Assembly: GCF_001050375.1 (NCBI RefSeq)
Contig: NZ_KQ130490.1
Coordinates: 23,776-87,775 of the forward strand
Length of the DNA stretch: 64,000 nt
Direction of reading: 5' to 3'
DNA from: Catenovulum maritimum
Lineage (GTDB): Bacteria; Pseudomonadota; Gammaproteobacteria; Enterobacterales; Alteromonadaceae
Numbering within the stretch: position 1 is the first letter of the stretch; each line of letters begins with the position of its first letter. The translations under genes and the position numbers were made by a program. The notes beneath the pieces were generated by a model that was not told the origin of the DNA, did not search any database, and saw nothing but the letters and a program-made list of their open reading frames with translations. Shown in pieces: positions 9,501 to 16,662 of the stretch.

Positions 9501-9704
9501 TTTTAAATAGTTTGCTGTGTTTTGCGTGGTTAGATTAAATAGTTTAACTTTAGACTCAATTGCAAATTTTTCACTGAAGTAATATTGAAGACTGATAGCA
9601 ACCGTCGCGGTGACAAATGTGGAAAATATAAAGATACTTACAACGGTTAGTCGAATAGAAAACTTAATCTTCTTTTTTACTTTTTTTAGGCTAGTCAGCA
9701 GCAT
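6537..9704 (-). CDS. Large membrane sensor: Cache-like + SBP_bac_3 sensor domains with HD-GYP phosphodiesterase-like output
   Basis: A 1055-residue protein. A transmembrane segment (~18-41) leads into a periplasmic dCache-like region (~45-270, with an ERVWFTQA motif). A periplasmic solute-binding-like domain follows (~288-510), then a second transmembrane helix (~591-612), a HAMP-like linker and a cytoplasmic HD-GYP domain (~670-1040). HD-GYP domains hydrolyse cyclic di-GMP. The metal-binding HD is in LHDCGK (735-740) and the GYP part is HHETLIGTGYP (953-963). The usual Asp of the HHExxDGxGYP motif is replaced by Ile. The two halves lie about 217 residues apart instead of roughly 60, so ~150 residues are inserted. 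The architecture suggests that binding of a small periplasmic ligand controls cyclic-di-GMP breakdown. It probably heads an operon with the AraC regulator. Confidence 0.85.
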   Translation of the reverse strand: MLLTSLKKVKKKIKFSIRLTVVSIFIFSTFVTATVAISLQYYFSEKFAIESKVKLFNLTTQNTANYLKQINENAENTIRILSKSQEIIDKQSTDKVALRSLLSQIIETNPLLYALYVGYDNGHFYEVINLNTSQTVRQQYQANVSDRWLVVDIQNKIKKTHYYDENFNLRVTRTETTNYNPKERVWFTQAQVDKVNKTQPYLFSHLQAPGQTYSIRLNNSNTVLAADIPLSNLSDYLIEQNETSLLESEMYIFNQLGELIASNQKNETSRLPELTPLTLNQQQLATLTKYPNIFISNESNWAPIDFSVGGEPHGYGIDLLYAISEMLNLPITFINGFTWSELVEKFDKQEIDMLHSVFYTSTNKNKGLLSEALLELPFSIVTQPNLPIITELSELSNKTLAIPKGWSIIEVVKSKYPEIKIIEVADTRSLLQQVSQGKVDAGLDNEVVLRYMQNQFFIKNIQYHSLSHLSENVLPSSIHLLVQKNQQDLINLLNFAIKQIPANYLAALDDKWLNNGQVKGIKTIGTVPYSELTQLIKQTSNFSQLLEVELNEVEKYVYMMPISINQNKTDYLAITVPKSSVLASSREKIKVSIAITTASLLLILPISWFFATPIVSPIKRLVLENQKIKNRQFSQVTTMESSVIEIQKLATSMVDMSKSIQEHENNQKALMESFIELIAQAIDDKSPYTAGHCERVPELGIMLAKEAALNNNAPFKDFKFNNEDEFREFSLAAWLHDCGKITTPEHIVDKGTKLETIYNRIHEIRMRFEVLWRDAEINYYQNMIQHPERKLALKRKLKRQQSDLIKNFSFIASTNVGGEFMDEKNTQRLEQLAKITWQRNFDDKIGLSPIEELRVSLDEERLPVTEHLLSDKPEHLIQHDKAISYDEKHGIKIQPPAYKYNLGELYNLKIKRGTLTAEDRYKINEHIISTIKMLENVPFPPELSKVPRYASTHHETLIGTGYPRKLSKDDLSVPERVLVLADIFEALTAADRPYKKAKPLSVAIDILAKMVKDQHVDQDVFELFLTSGIYLKYAKKYLSDAQIDKVDITKYLSKA

Positions 9705-9790
9705 ATAAACAATCCATGTTTTTAAAATATTAATCTAGCACAAAAATGAATTCAGAATAGACATTTTAGTACTATGATGAGACTAAAAAA

Positions 9791-9856
9791 CCTAAACTCG
9801 AGATAATAACTTGCTTTCTTGAGGGACTTTTTTCCGACAAATGCGTTGAATTCTCA
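9791..9856 (-). mobile_element. Truncated type A MITE-like fragment (one end plus part of interior)
   Basis: Read on the plus strand, this matches the reverse complement of the right half of the element at 4648-4838. It shares the terminal motif (CCTAAACTCGAGATAA), ACTTGCTTTCTTGAGG and GCGTTGAATTC in the same order and spacing. Only the right half is recognisable. It lies between the HD-GYP gene and waaA. Confidence 0.65.
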
Positions 9857-9919
9857 ATTCAATTAACAGCGAGAGGGAAATCATTTTTTCGGCTAACCAA
9901 ATTAATTATATGGTGACAG

Positions 9920-11254
9920 CTAATTCAATGATTTTTGCATAGTATAGTTCTTAGCTATTTCGGTTGTTTTTCTGAGTTTAGCTAGAGAATGTTGTTGTTG
10001 AATATAGGTTAAGGTTTTTTGTTGAGCCCCCTGAAATGCTAGCTGGCATTCAAATGCATTACGTCCTAGTGCTTGCCTAAGCTCATCATTACATAATAAG
10101 CCGGTTACATGATGTGCTAACTCAGTCGCGTCATTTACCATTTTAACGGCACTTTTTTCGGCTAAAATCTGGTAACTTTGTTCAAAATTAAAAATATGTT
10201 GGCCCGTGATAATGGCTTTGTTTTGACAGGCGGCTTCAAATGGATTGTGTCCACCTCTTTCAACTAAACTCCCGCCAACAAAGACAATATCGGATAGTCC
10301 AATATAAGTCATCATTTCACCTAAGCTATCGCCAATTAAAACTTCACAGTTCGTTCTGAGCTTTTTATTTCGAATCAATTTGCTACGTCTGCTACAAGTG
10401 AAAGTTTTCCTAGTTAAATTGTAAACTTGATCAAATCTATCTGGGTGTCTTGGTACCAGAATTAATAGGGCATCAGGTATCTGCTCTAGCAGTGACTCAT
10501 GTGCTTTTAGTATTTCTTCTTCTTCCCCTTTGTGTGTACTCGCCGCTAACCAAACTGGGCGATTTAATTGCAATTCTTGACTCAGTTTTAAAGTTTCTTC
10601 GCTTTGTAGGCTAGAGCATGTGGTATCAAACTTAATGTTGCCTGTTTTGATTATTTTATGTCTATGACAACCTAGTTGGTGAAACCTGAGTTTATCGGCT
10701 TGAAATTGCGCACAAACCAAATCGATATTTTGCATCATTAGTCGTGTCAGGGGGGCAAATTTTTTGTATCCCTTTGCCGAGCGCTCTGACAATCTAGCGT
10801 TAATTACCATAACTTGCGCGCCAGATCGTTTCGCATGACGAATTAAATTTGGCCAGAGTTCAGTTTCCATCAGGACTAATAAACTCGGTTTAATTTGATC
10901 AATAAATCGTCTTTGTATGATTGGTAAATCAAAGGGAAGATAACAATGAGTGACTCTATTGCCAAAGGTTTGTTTAATTTGTTCTGAGCCAGTTGGTGTT
11001 GTACTAGTAATAGTGACAGCAGTATCTGGATTGTTGTTGATAAAGGCTTCAATAATCGGCGTTGCAGCTATGGTTTCACCTAATGAAGCTAGATGAAATA
11101 GTACGCCATTTGCTTCAACCTTAATATCTGATTTACCAAGCCGTTCATCCCATCTAAATCCATACTCAGGTTGCTTTTTAGATTTTCTTTTTAACCTTAG
11201 GAGTAGGAGTGGTAATAACAGTCTTAGTAGTTGGTTGTAAATAAATTGGCTCAT
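9920..11254 (-). CDS. waaA: 3-deoxy-D-manno-octulosonic acid transferase (Kdo transferase)
   Basis: This 444-residue protein (family 400-450) moves Kdo from CMP-Kdo onto the lipid A precursor at the inner face of the cytoplasmic membrane, building the inner core of LPS. Diagnostic pieces are the hydrophobic membrane-associated N-terminus (LLRLLLPLLLLRL), the HLASLGE segment with the catalytic Glu, TITSTTPTGSEQ, LMETELWPNLI, the CMP-Kdo-binding LAASTHKGEEE and the C-terminal VGGSLVERGGHNPFEAA. No key residue seems lost. It is divergent from the LpcC-like glycosyltransferase at 11478, which would act on a later core step, so the 223-base gap between them probably holds both promoters. Confidence 0.95.
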   Translation of the reverse strand: MSQFIYNQLLRLLLPLLLLRLKRKSKKQPEYGFRWDERLGKSDIKVEANGVLFHLASLGETIAATPIIEAFINNNPDTAVTITSTTPTGSEQIKQTFGNRVTHCYLPFDLPIIQRRFIDQIKPSLLVLMETELWPNLIRHAKRSGAQVMVINARLSERSAKGYKKFAPLTRLMMQNIDLVCAQFQADKLRFHQLGCHRHKIIKTGNIKFDTTCSSLQSEETLKLSQELQLNRPVWLAASTHKGEEEEILKAHESLLEQIPDALLILVPRHPDRFDQVYNLTRKTFTCSRRSKLIRNKKLRTNCEVLIGDSLGEMMTYIGLSDIVFVGGSLVERGGHNPFEAACQNKAIITGQHIFNFEQSYQILAEKSAVKMVNDATELAHHVTGLLCNDELRQALGRNAFECQLAFQGAQQKTLTYIQQQHSLAKLRKTTEIAKNYTMQKSLN

Positions 11255-11477
11255 ATTAAACTCAGGATCCTTTATTTAATCGTAAGGCTAAGTTTAAATC
11301 GTGTAATTTTGGTGAAATAAAGATGACGTATTTTTTACTTTGGTTTAGTTGGCGTACTTACCAGCCGTCATAAATTTTATACTTAGTTGACGCAAAAATT
11401 TAATCTGTCTTTGTTAACCTTGGATGACAGTTAAATTATGTTTTAGTCATTTTACTATTGACTAAGTTGAGTGCTTC

Positions 11478-12554
11478 TTGGTGTTGAATGATAGGTTGAA
11501 TAAATTGAAGTTAGATTTTGAAACACAAGTGATTCTGGGCAATACAAATCCTAAGTTTTCTGGTGTCACTTCTACTATGCTACAAACAAGTAAAATCCAA
11601 AAAACACTAATTAAACTTGCTATTCTGGGTAATCACCATGTTGACAATAGCATACCAACTTTAACATTTTGGCAGGCTGTAAAGCTTTGCCGTAAGCCTT
11701 TACCTTCGGGGTTATTTCGTATTTATCACGCTCGCCGCAATGATGAAATGATACAGGCGCTGATTTTAAAACATCTTTTTGGCTGCAAAATCAAAATCCT
11801 ATTCACTTCAACAGCGCAAAGATACCACTCTAAACTTACTTGTTTTTTGATGTCTAAGATGGATGCTGTGATTTCAACTTGCACTCAAGCCGCTAATTAT
11901 TTGTCAGTTCCACCTAGCGCTATTGTACCGCATGGAATAGACACCAAGCGCTACTTGCCTGCTACAAACAAAGCTGAACTGGTTGAAAAGCTTGGCTTTA
12001 ACCAGCAAAAGCTAATTGGTATTTTTGGCCGAGTGAGGGCACAAAAAGGGATTCAAATTTTTGTTGATGCCTGTTTAGCCGTGTTAAAGAAACAGCCAGG
12101 CTACACAGCGATTATTTGCGGTGCTTGGGATGATAAAGCCTTAGTCGAGCAGCTTAAAATTAAAATTGCATCATCCGGTTTAACCGAACAAATTGTGTTT
12201 TTAGGCGAACAAAAATTTGAGCAAATTCCAGAGTTGTTTAAAGCTTGTTCTATTGTGATGGCGCTTAGTGACAACGAAGGCTTTGGTTTAACTGCGCTTG
12301 AAGCTATGAGTTGCGATGCGGCTGTCATTGCGACTCAAGCGGGTGCTTGGCCGGATGTAATCGAAGATGGTGTTGACGGGTATTTAATTCCCATTAAGGA
12401 TACTCAAAGTGCAATTGACAGGCTTAATTTTTTAATCGAAAAACCGAGCTTAACTGAGAAAATATCGAACGCGGCGGTAAAAAAAATTCGTGATAAATAT
12501 TCGATTGAAACTGAAGCAAATGCATTGGTTAACATTTATCAACAGCTTCAATAA
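11478..12554 (+). CDS. GT4-family glycosyltransferase, LpcC-like LPS core transferase
   Basis: About 358 residues in a GT-B fold. The N-terminal half carries NPKFSGVTSTMLQTSKIQ, which resembles the SGVTST opening of rhizobial LpcC mannosyltransferases acting on Kdo. The C-terminal half has the GT4 nucleotide-sugar-binding features: GIFGRVRAQKGIQIFVDA, VFLGEQ, and the E-x7-E region ALSDNEGFGLTALEAMSCD with GAWPDVIEDGVDGYLIP. No ATG precedes the conserved N-terminus. Candidate starts are TTG 11478, GTG 11481 and TTG 11484, with TTGAG at 11467-11471 as a possible ribosome-binding site. The first in-frame ATG (11577) would cut into the conserved SGVTST region. Its place opposite waaA fits LPS core assembly. 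The sugar donor is not established. Confidence 0.8.
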   Translation: MVLNDRLNKLKLDFETQVILGNTNPKFSGVTSTMLQTSKIQKTLIKLAILGNHHVDNSIPTLTFWQAVKLCRKPLPSGLFRIYHARRNDEMIQALILKHLFGCKIKILFTSTAQRYHSKLTCFLMSKMDAVISTCTQAANYLSVPPSAIVPHGIDTKRYLPATNKAELVEKLGFNQQKLIGIFGRVRAQKGIQIFVDACLAVLKKQPGYTAIICGAWDDKALVEQLKIKIASSGLTEQIVFLGEQKFEQIPELFKACSIVMALSDNEGFGLTALEAMSCDAAVIATQAGAWPDVIEDGVDGYLIPIKDTQSAIDRLNFLIEKPSLTEKISNAAVKKIRDKYSIETEANALVNIYQQLQ

Positions 12555-12572
12555 TAAATCAATTGGGGACAT

Positions 12573-12839
12573 TTATAATAAAGATGCCCACAGTGATTTA
12601 ACTAACACTTGGTCTTCATCACTTAGCTCACCAGCAGCAATTGCTTTTTCTAATGAATCATTTGTTGCTGAAATTATGTTGTCTATGGTCATCTTGTTAT
12701 CGTTTTCTAAATAACCAGCTGCCAGCATTATGTGACCCCTTAAATAACCGCTTGTGAATAAAGTGTCTTCATCTGCATTAGCGACTAGCGCGTCGAGCTT
12801 GTTTTCAATCTCATCTAAAAATTCTTGTGCTTGTTGCAT
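12573..12839 (-). CDS. yfcL: YfcL family protein
   Basis: An 88-residue acidic, all-helical cytoplasmic protein. It lines up well with Escherichia coli YfcL as I recall it, sharing the segment FTSGYLRGHIMLAAGYLE and the C-terminal SLEKAIAAGELSDEDQ followed by VKSLW. Its function is unknown. It is the last gene of a minus-strand operon behind the NAD-kinase-like gene (2-base gap) and epmC. This matches the E. coli neighbourhood, where yfcL and epmC are close together. It ends 18 bases from the convergent glycosyltransferase gene. Confidence 0.9.
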   Translation of the reverse strand: MQQAQEFLDEIENKLDALVANADEDTLFTSGYLRGHIMLAAGYLENDNKMTIDNIISATNDSLEKAIAAGELSDEDQVLVKSLWASLL

Positions 12840-12841
12840 GC

Positions 12842-13972
12842 TTACTCCTCGAAAGCGATAGGGTAAATAATACTATCTTTATACCCTGTGATAATTTGAA
12901 TAGGGCCAGACAAGCGCTTATTTAAATTAATATCTGGCGTGTCGACTAGTAAGGGGCGGCCCTCTAATTGATGAATTTTAGCTTTTGTAGCGATTAAATG
13001 TATATTTTCTTTTCCTATATGGGATATCACTCGGCCACTTAATTGTTGGTTGCCTCGACCAAACACATGACCTTGCCCGCCGATGGCGGTAATGATGAGT
13101 TTGACTTGTGGATGGTCTTGCAGCAGTTGCCAAATTTGCTGCTCGGTTAAATCTTGGGCGATTAATTCATGGTTGAGTAGGGCATCAACCCCTAACAAAG
13201 TTGATTCTAATCCAAGCTCATCCATAAAAGCTTTAGTGGTTGAGCCTGAGCCAACTAAATACAAGGTGTCATCTTCTAATTCATCAATTAAATGCGCGCA
13301 TATATCGGCGATGACAAGCTCTTCTTGCTCTTTTCCTGAGTTTTTCACCGCTTGGACGTATCTGAGATCCAGTGGCACTAACATTTCAGAATAGCGCTTT
13401 GCGCGAACTATGCCTTGTCTAAATAAACTCTCGTCTATATCCATTACGTCCGCTTCTGCCAGAGATAACATTTCACCTAGAATCATTTTTCTTGTCACTC
13501 TGCCTGCAGCTGTCGGTGTAATAGCATACACGCCAGAATGGATTTTACAGCCAGCGGGTATCCCTAAAACGGGTATGTGCTCTGAAACTACAGAGGCTAT
13601 GTTTCTGGCGGTGCCATCACCGCCAGCAAATAAAATTAAATCAACACCTTTGGCCTCTACTGCTTTAACAGCAGCAATGGTGGAATCTTCGGTAGTAGGC
13701 TGCTCAGCTTGATAAACCACTTGATGTGATAAATTTAATTGCTGGCAGCAAATTTCGCCCATCTCACCGCTTACGGTGATAATCTCAAATTTATCCGTGA
13801 TATCAGAGAGGGTTTGTAACGCTTGTTCTGCTCTTTGGTTAGCTTGTTTGGTTGCGCCTAAAGCCAGTGCTTTTCGCTGTGTTTCTTCACCATCACTGCC
13901 TTTAAGTGCAACAGAGCCGCCAATACCTGCAACTGGATTAATGATGAGGCCGAGTTTAAATATGTTCATCAT
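12842..13972 (-). CDS. ATP-NAD kinase family protein (NAD-kinase-like, AcoX type)
   Basis: A 376-residue cytoplasmic protein. It begins with LGLIINPVAGIGG, the first diacylglycerol/NAD-kinase-fold strand, and carries the nucleotide-binding GGDGT motif at about 117-121 followed by a GIPAGCKIHSGVYAITP segment. It is longer than housekeeping NAD kinase (about 290 residues) and belongs to the separate 'ATP-NAD kinase family' often found beside yfcL and epmC in Alteromonadales and Vibrionales. By family, ATP-dependent phosphorylation of NAD or a related substrate is expected, but the true substrate is not settled. It lies between epmC (19-base gap) and yfcL (2-base gap). A second Met two codons in is an equally good start. 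Confidence 0.8.
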   Translation of the reverse strand: MMNIFKLGLIINPVAGIGGSVALKGSDGEETQRKALALGATKQANQRAEQALQTLSDITDKFEIITVSGEMGEICCQQLNLSHQVVYQAEQPTTEDSTIAAVKAVEAKGVDLILFAGGDGTARNIASVVSEHIPVLGIPAGCKIHSGVYAITPTAAGRVTRKMILGEMLSLAEADVMDIDESLFRQGIVRAKRYSEMLVPLDLRYVQAVKNSGKEQEELVIADICAHLIDELEDDTLYLVGSGSTTKAFMDELGLESTLLGVDALLNHELIAQDLTEQQIWQLLQDHPQVKLIITAIGGQGHVFGRGNQQLSGRVISHIGKENIHLIATKAKIHQLEGRPLLVDTPDINLNKRLSGPIQIITGYKDSIIYPIAFEE

Positions 13973-13991
13973 ATGATATTTGTCTGCTGCC

Positions 13992-14531
13992 TTAACTTTC
14001 GTCTAAATTAAACTGTTCTAAACAGAGTTTATTTGGCGTCTGATAAAACTGACTTAAAGCCTCTACGAGTTGTTCGACTCGTTTAGGTAAACCTTGGCTT
14101 AAATAAATTTGTACTTGCTGGTGGATCTTAGCTCTAAATTGATGCCTGTCGGGTTCAAATTCGCCATTTAGGTTATCGCAACTGACTTTAAAATTAAAAT
14201 TAGCCGCAGTTGAAAGTATCCACTCTATTGCTTGTGGTTTAATTTCAACTTGTTCAAATTGAATTTGTTGTGATTCATCTCGGCCATCTGGATTGTACCA
14301 GTAGCCATAATCAATTTGTTTTCTTCGCGCTTCACCAGCAATACACCAGTGGGCAATTTCGTGTAATGCGCTGGCATAAAAACCATTGGCAAACACGACC
14401 TGATGATATGGCGTTTTATCATCTGCGGGTAAATATATCGGCTCGTCAACACCGCTAATTAAACGAGTCTTAAGCTGTGGGAAAAACAAGTTATCAAAAA
14501 TTTCGATTAAGTCTTTAATTCGATGTGGCAT
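13992..14531 (-). CDS. epmC: Elongation factor P hydroxylase
   Basis: A 179-residue protein of the EpmC (YfcM) family. EpmC hydroxylates the beta-lysylated lysine of translation elongation factor P, the last step after EpmA and EpmB. The metal-binding motif ALHEIAHWC (His57, Glu58, His61) is present, followed by the typical IDYGYWYNPDGRDESQQ segment. The C-terminal half, with FKVSCDNLNGE, matches the family in order and length (about 180). It heads the three-gene minus-strand cluster with the NAD-kinase-like gene and yfcL. EpmA, EpmB and EF-P themselves are not in this window. Confidence 0.92.
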   Translation of the reverse strand: MPHRIKDLIEIFDNLFFPQLKTRLISGVDEPIYLPADDKTPYHQVVFANGFYASALHEIAHWCIAGEARRKQIDYGYWYNPDGRDESQQIQFEQVEIKPQAIEWILSTAANFNFKVSCDNLNGEFEPDRHQFRAKIHQQVQIYLSQGLPKRVEQLVEALSQFYQTPNKLCLEQFNLDES

Positions 14532-14690
14532 TTATAGCTGAACTAAGATGGATATGAATACCTATTCTAACGGCTTTTAAAGCGTAAATCAGCTTGAAAT
14601 CTCGTTTGTTAAATATGTTTTTAAGTTTATACTTCTATAAGAATCATTTATTTTTAAAGTGTTTAGATAAACTCATCTGTTAAGGCTGCT

Positions 14691-15713
14691 ATGAACTGGG
14701 AAAACATCCATCAAATTCTTGAGAAAATGACATCGCAAACTTCAGTAGCAAGTCTAAATGCTGTTGGATTAAATTATTGTCAGAAAATGCTCTCTCAGTA
14801 TGATTATCGAATTTACTTGAATCATCATATGCATGGCTGCGATGAATTAGATATTGCTTATGTTAATGGCTCTGCAAAGCCTGAACAGAGCGAAATTAAA
14901 ATCGTAAAAGAACTTAGTAGTGGACGTAGTTTGATGCCTTATTGCTTCGAAGAGCAAGGGTATCAATATATATGTGTTCTAAACGATGGTTATACTCTAG
15001 CTTTATTTGTGTTTAAAACCGGCGTTGAGGCGAATGATGTATCACGTGTTGGGGTATTAAAAACACTCGTTACCATATGGTCAAATCAGCTCAAAGTTTT
15101 ATATTTTTATCAAAGAGATGCATTGACTGGTTTGTTTAATCCAAATATTTTTATTGATGCGATTAGCGGTAACAGTTTTTACTCTGATTCTGTTCTGGGT
15201 GATGATAACAATTTGAAGCCCGCATTAGAGCGTAGGGATAATATGGAAGCACCAAGTTCACATGGTGTTGCATTAATTGATATCGATGATTTTAAGTTAG
15301 TAAATAACAGATTTGGTCATACTATAGGTGACGAAGTTTTAATTAAACTTTCGAAACTACTTGAATTATCATTTAGAGAAAGTGATTTAATTTGTCGTTA
15401 TAGTGGCGAAGAGTTTGCTGTATTACTTAGATATGTCAGCAAACGCACGGTGGAAGATGTGTTGGAAAGGCTGCGAACTCGCGTTGAAGAAACGCATTTT
15501 CCAAGAATAGAGTCAATTACTGTCAGCATAGGTTTTACTATGACAGTACCTGGTATTTTAAGTAGTGAACTAATTGAGCGTGCCACGAAAGCTATGCGAC
15601 ACGGTAAAGAAACTGGCAAAAATAAGGTAATTAGTTACGATACTATGGTTAAAGCGACAGGTGATTCATTTGGTGCTAGCCGCTTAGAAATCGGTGAAAT
15701 CGAACTATTCTAG
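14691..15713 (+). CDS. Diguanylate cyclase (GGDEF domain)
   Basis: A 340-residue soluble protein. The N-terminal ~135 residues are an unrecognised, probably sensory domain with no transmembrane helix. The GGDEF domain follows from DALTGLFNPNIF (~143), with IDIDDFKLVNNRFGHTIGDE for Mg/GTP binding and an SGEEF active-site loop at 238-242. SGEEF is a tolerated variant of GGEEF. Five residues ahead lies RESD (229-232), the inhibitory site for product feedback, so the enzyme looks active and self-limiting. About 30 low-complexity residues (160-190) are inserted between the first two motifs. TAAGG lies 5 bases before the ATG. It is a single gene, divergent from epmC. Confidence 0.9.
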   Translation: MNWENIHQILEKMTSQTSVASLNAVGLNYCQKMLSQYDYRIYLNHHMHGCDELDIAYVNGSAKPEQSEIKIVKELSSGRSLMPYCFEEQGYQYICVLNDGYTLALFVFKTGVEANDVSRVGVLKTLVTIWSNQLKVLYFYQRDALTGLFNPNIFIDAISGNSFYSDSVLGDDNNLKPALERRDNMEAPSSHGVALIDIDDFKLVNNRFGHTIGDEVLIKLSKLLELSFRESDLICRYSGEEFAVLLRYVSKRTVEDVLERLRTRVEETHFPRIESITVSIGFTMTVPGILSSELIERATKAMRHGKETGKNKVISYDTMVKATGDSFGASRLEIGEIELF

Positions 15714-15744
15714 TCGTTTTATATTTGTTGGCTTGCTAGTCATC

Positions 15745-16389
15745 CTATCTGAATATGTGCCATATATTGCTATCAGCAGAACGGGCTGGGACACAATTTT
15801 GTCGGACGAAATGCTCTATTTTATCCGTGATAACTAAAGTTCTTTGTCTTGGACAAAAAAGGCCATGAACGTCTTGTTCAAAATCACTATCAATAGCCGT
15901 TGCCATTTTATATAAGGTACCGACAGCGGTTTCATCTACCCTAAAAGCTAATTTGACAACAAAATCTCTATCAAGCCACCAAATCAAATTAACATTCTCT
16001 TCCTCTGCAATGTGCTCAAGACGGTTACGTAATGTATCTCCCGCCACAAAGCGACGATTTTTACGTTCACCTACCCAGTTTTTACTCATGGGTTGAGTGG
16101 TAGTTCCAATTTTTTTTAATTCATTCGTTAACGTGGAATTAGGTCTTTTTAAATGAATGACGAATTGTTGGCCATCTGGATTGGATTCTTCCTCAAACTT
16201 TCTTTTTAGCTCGGCATAAAAGTCACTTAATCCTTTTGCTGCTGCATTTGTAGTTGTCGAAAAGTTGCTTGAAGTAGCGTCCGAGTTTTTGGTTTTAACG
16301 TCATAACTAGGCGCTTCATAAAATATGACATAAACACCTAAAAAAATTAAAAATGCTGCCGCAGCTAAATGACGGATCCAGAACCACAT
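15745..16389 (-). CDS. TcpQ-domain membrane-anchored protein
   Basis: A 214-residue protein with one N-terminal transmembrane or uncleaved signal segment (about 7-25) and a periplasmic remainder. Residues ~115-190 (GDTLRNRLEHIAEEENVNLIWWLDRDFVVKLAF and on) resemble the C-terminal domain of TcpQ, a toxin-coregulated-pilus biogenesis protein that helps place the outer-membrane secretin. Related domains also occur in MSHA and other pilus or secretion clusters. No other pilus or secretin gene is next to it, so it is an orphan here. It lies convergent with the diguanylate cyclase gene. A direct pilus role is therefore only inferred. Confidence 0.6.
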   Translation of the reverse strand: MWFWIRHLAAAAFLIFLGVYVIFYEAPSYDVKTKNSDATSSNFSTTTNAAAKGLSDFYAELKRKFEEESNPDGQQFVIHLKRPNSTLTNELKKIGTTTQPMSKNWVGERKNRRFVAGDTLRNRLEHIAEEENVNLIWWLDRDFVVKLAFRVDETAVGTLYKMATAIDSDFEQDVHGLFCPRQRTLVITDKIEHFVRQNCVPARSADSNIWHIFR

Positions 16390-16662
16390 AAATTAATATA
16401 TCCAGAAATTAATGATGAACGCATCTTGACCTTGTCTTTTATTAATATCAAGAAAAGGTTAACTGATTTGACTATTTTGTTTGCTTTTAAGTTTTGCACC
16501 TAGATTAAAAATCCTAGCTGTTATCGCTCATTTGGGTGAAAAATTAAAAATAAACCCTAGAAATTACTAACGAAGTTTCCTAATTGACCGATTATGATTA
16601 TAGTTAACTACTTAATTGTATCGTATTGAAGTTTACAAAAATAAAAAAATGATGAGGCCAGT

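Noticed and set aside
13083-13976. Three open plus-strand frames opposite the NAD-kinase-like gene
   Set aside because: Shadows of a clearly conserved minus-strand gene; no ribosome-binding sites.
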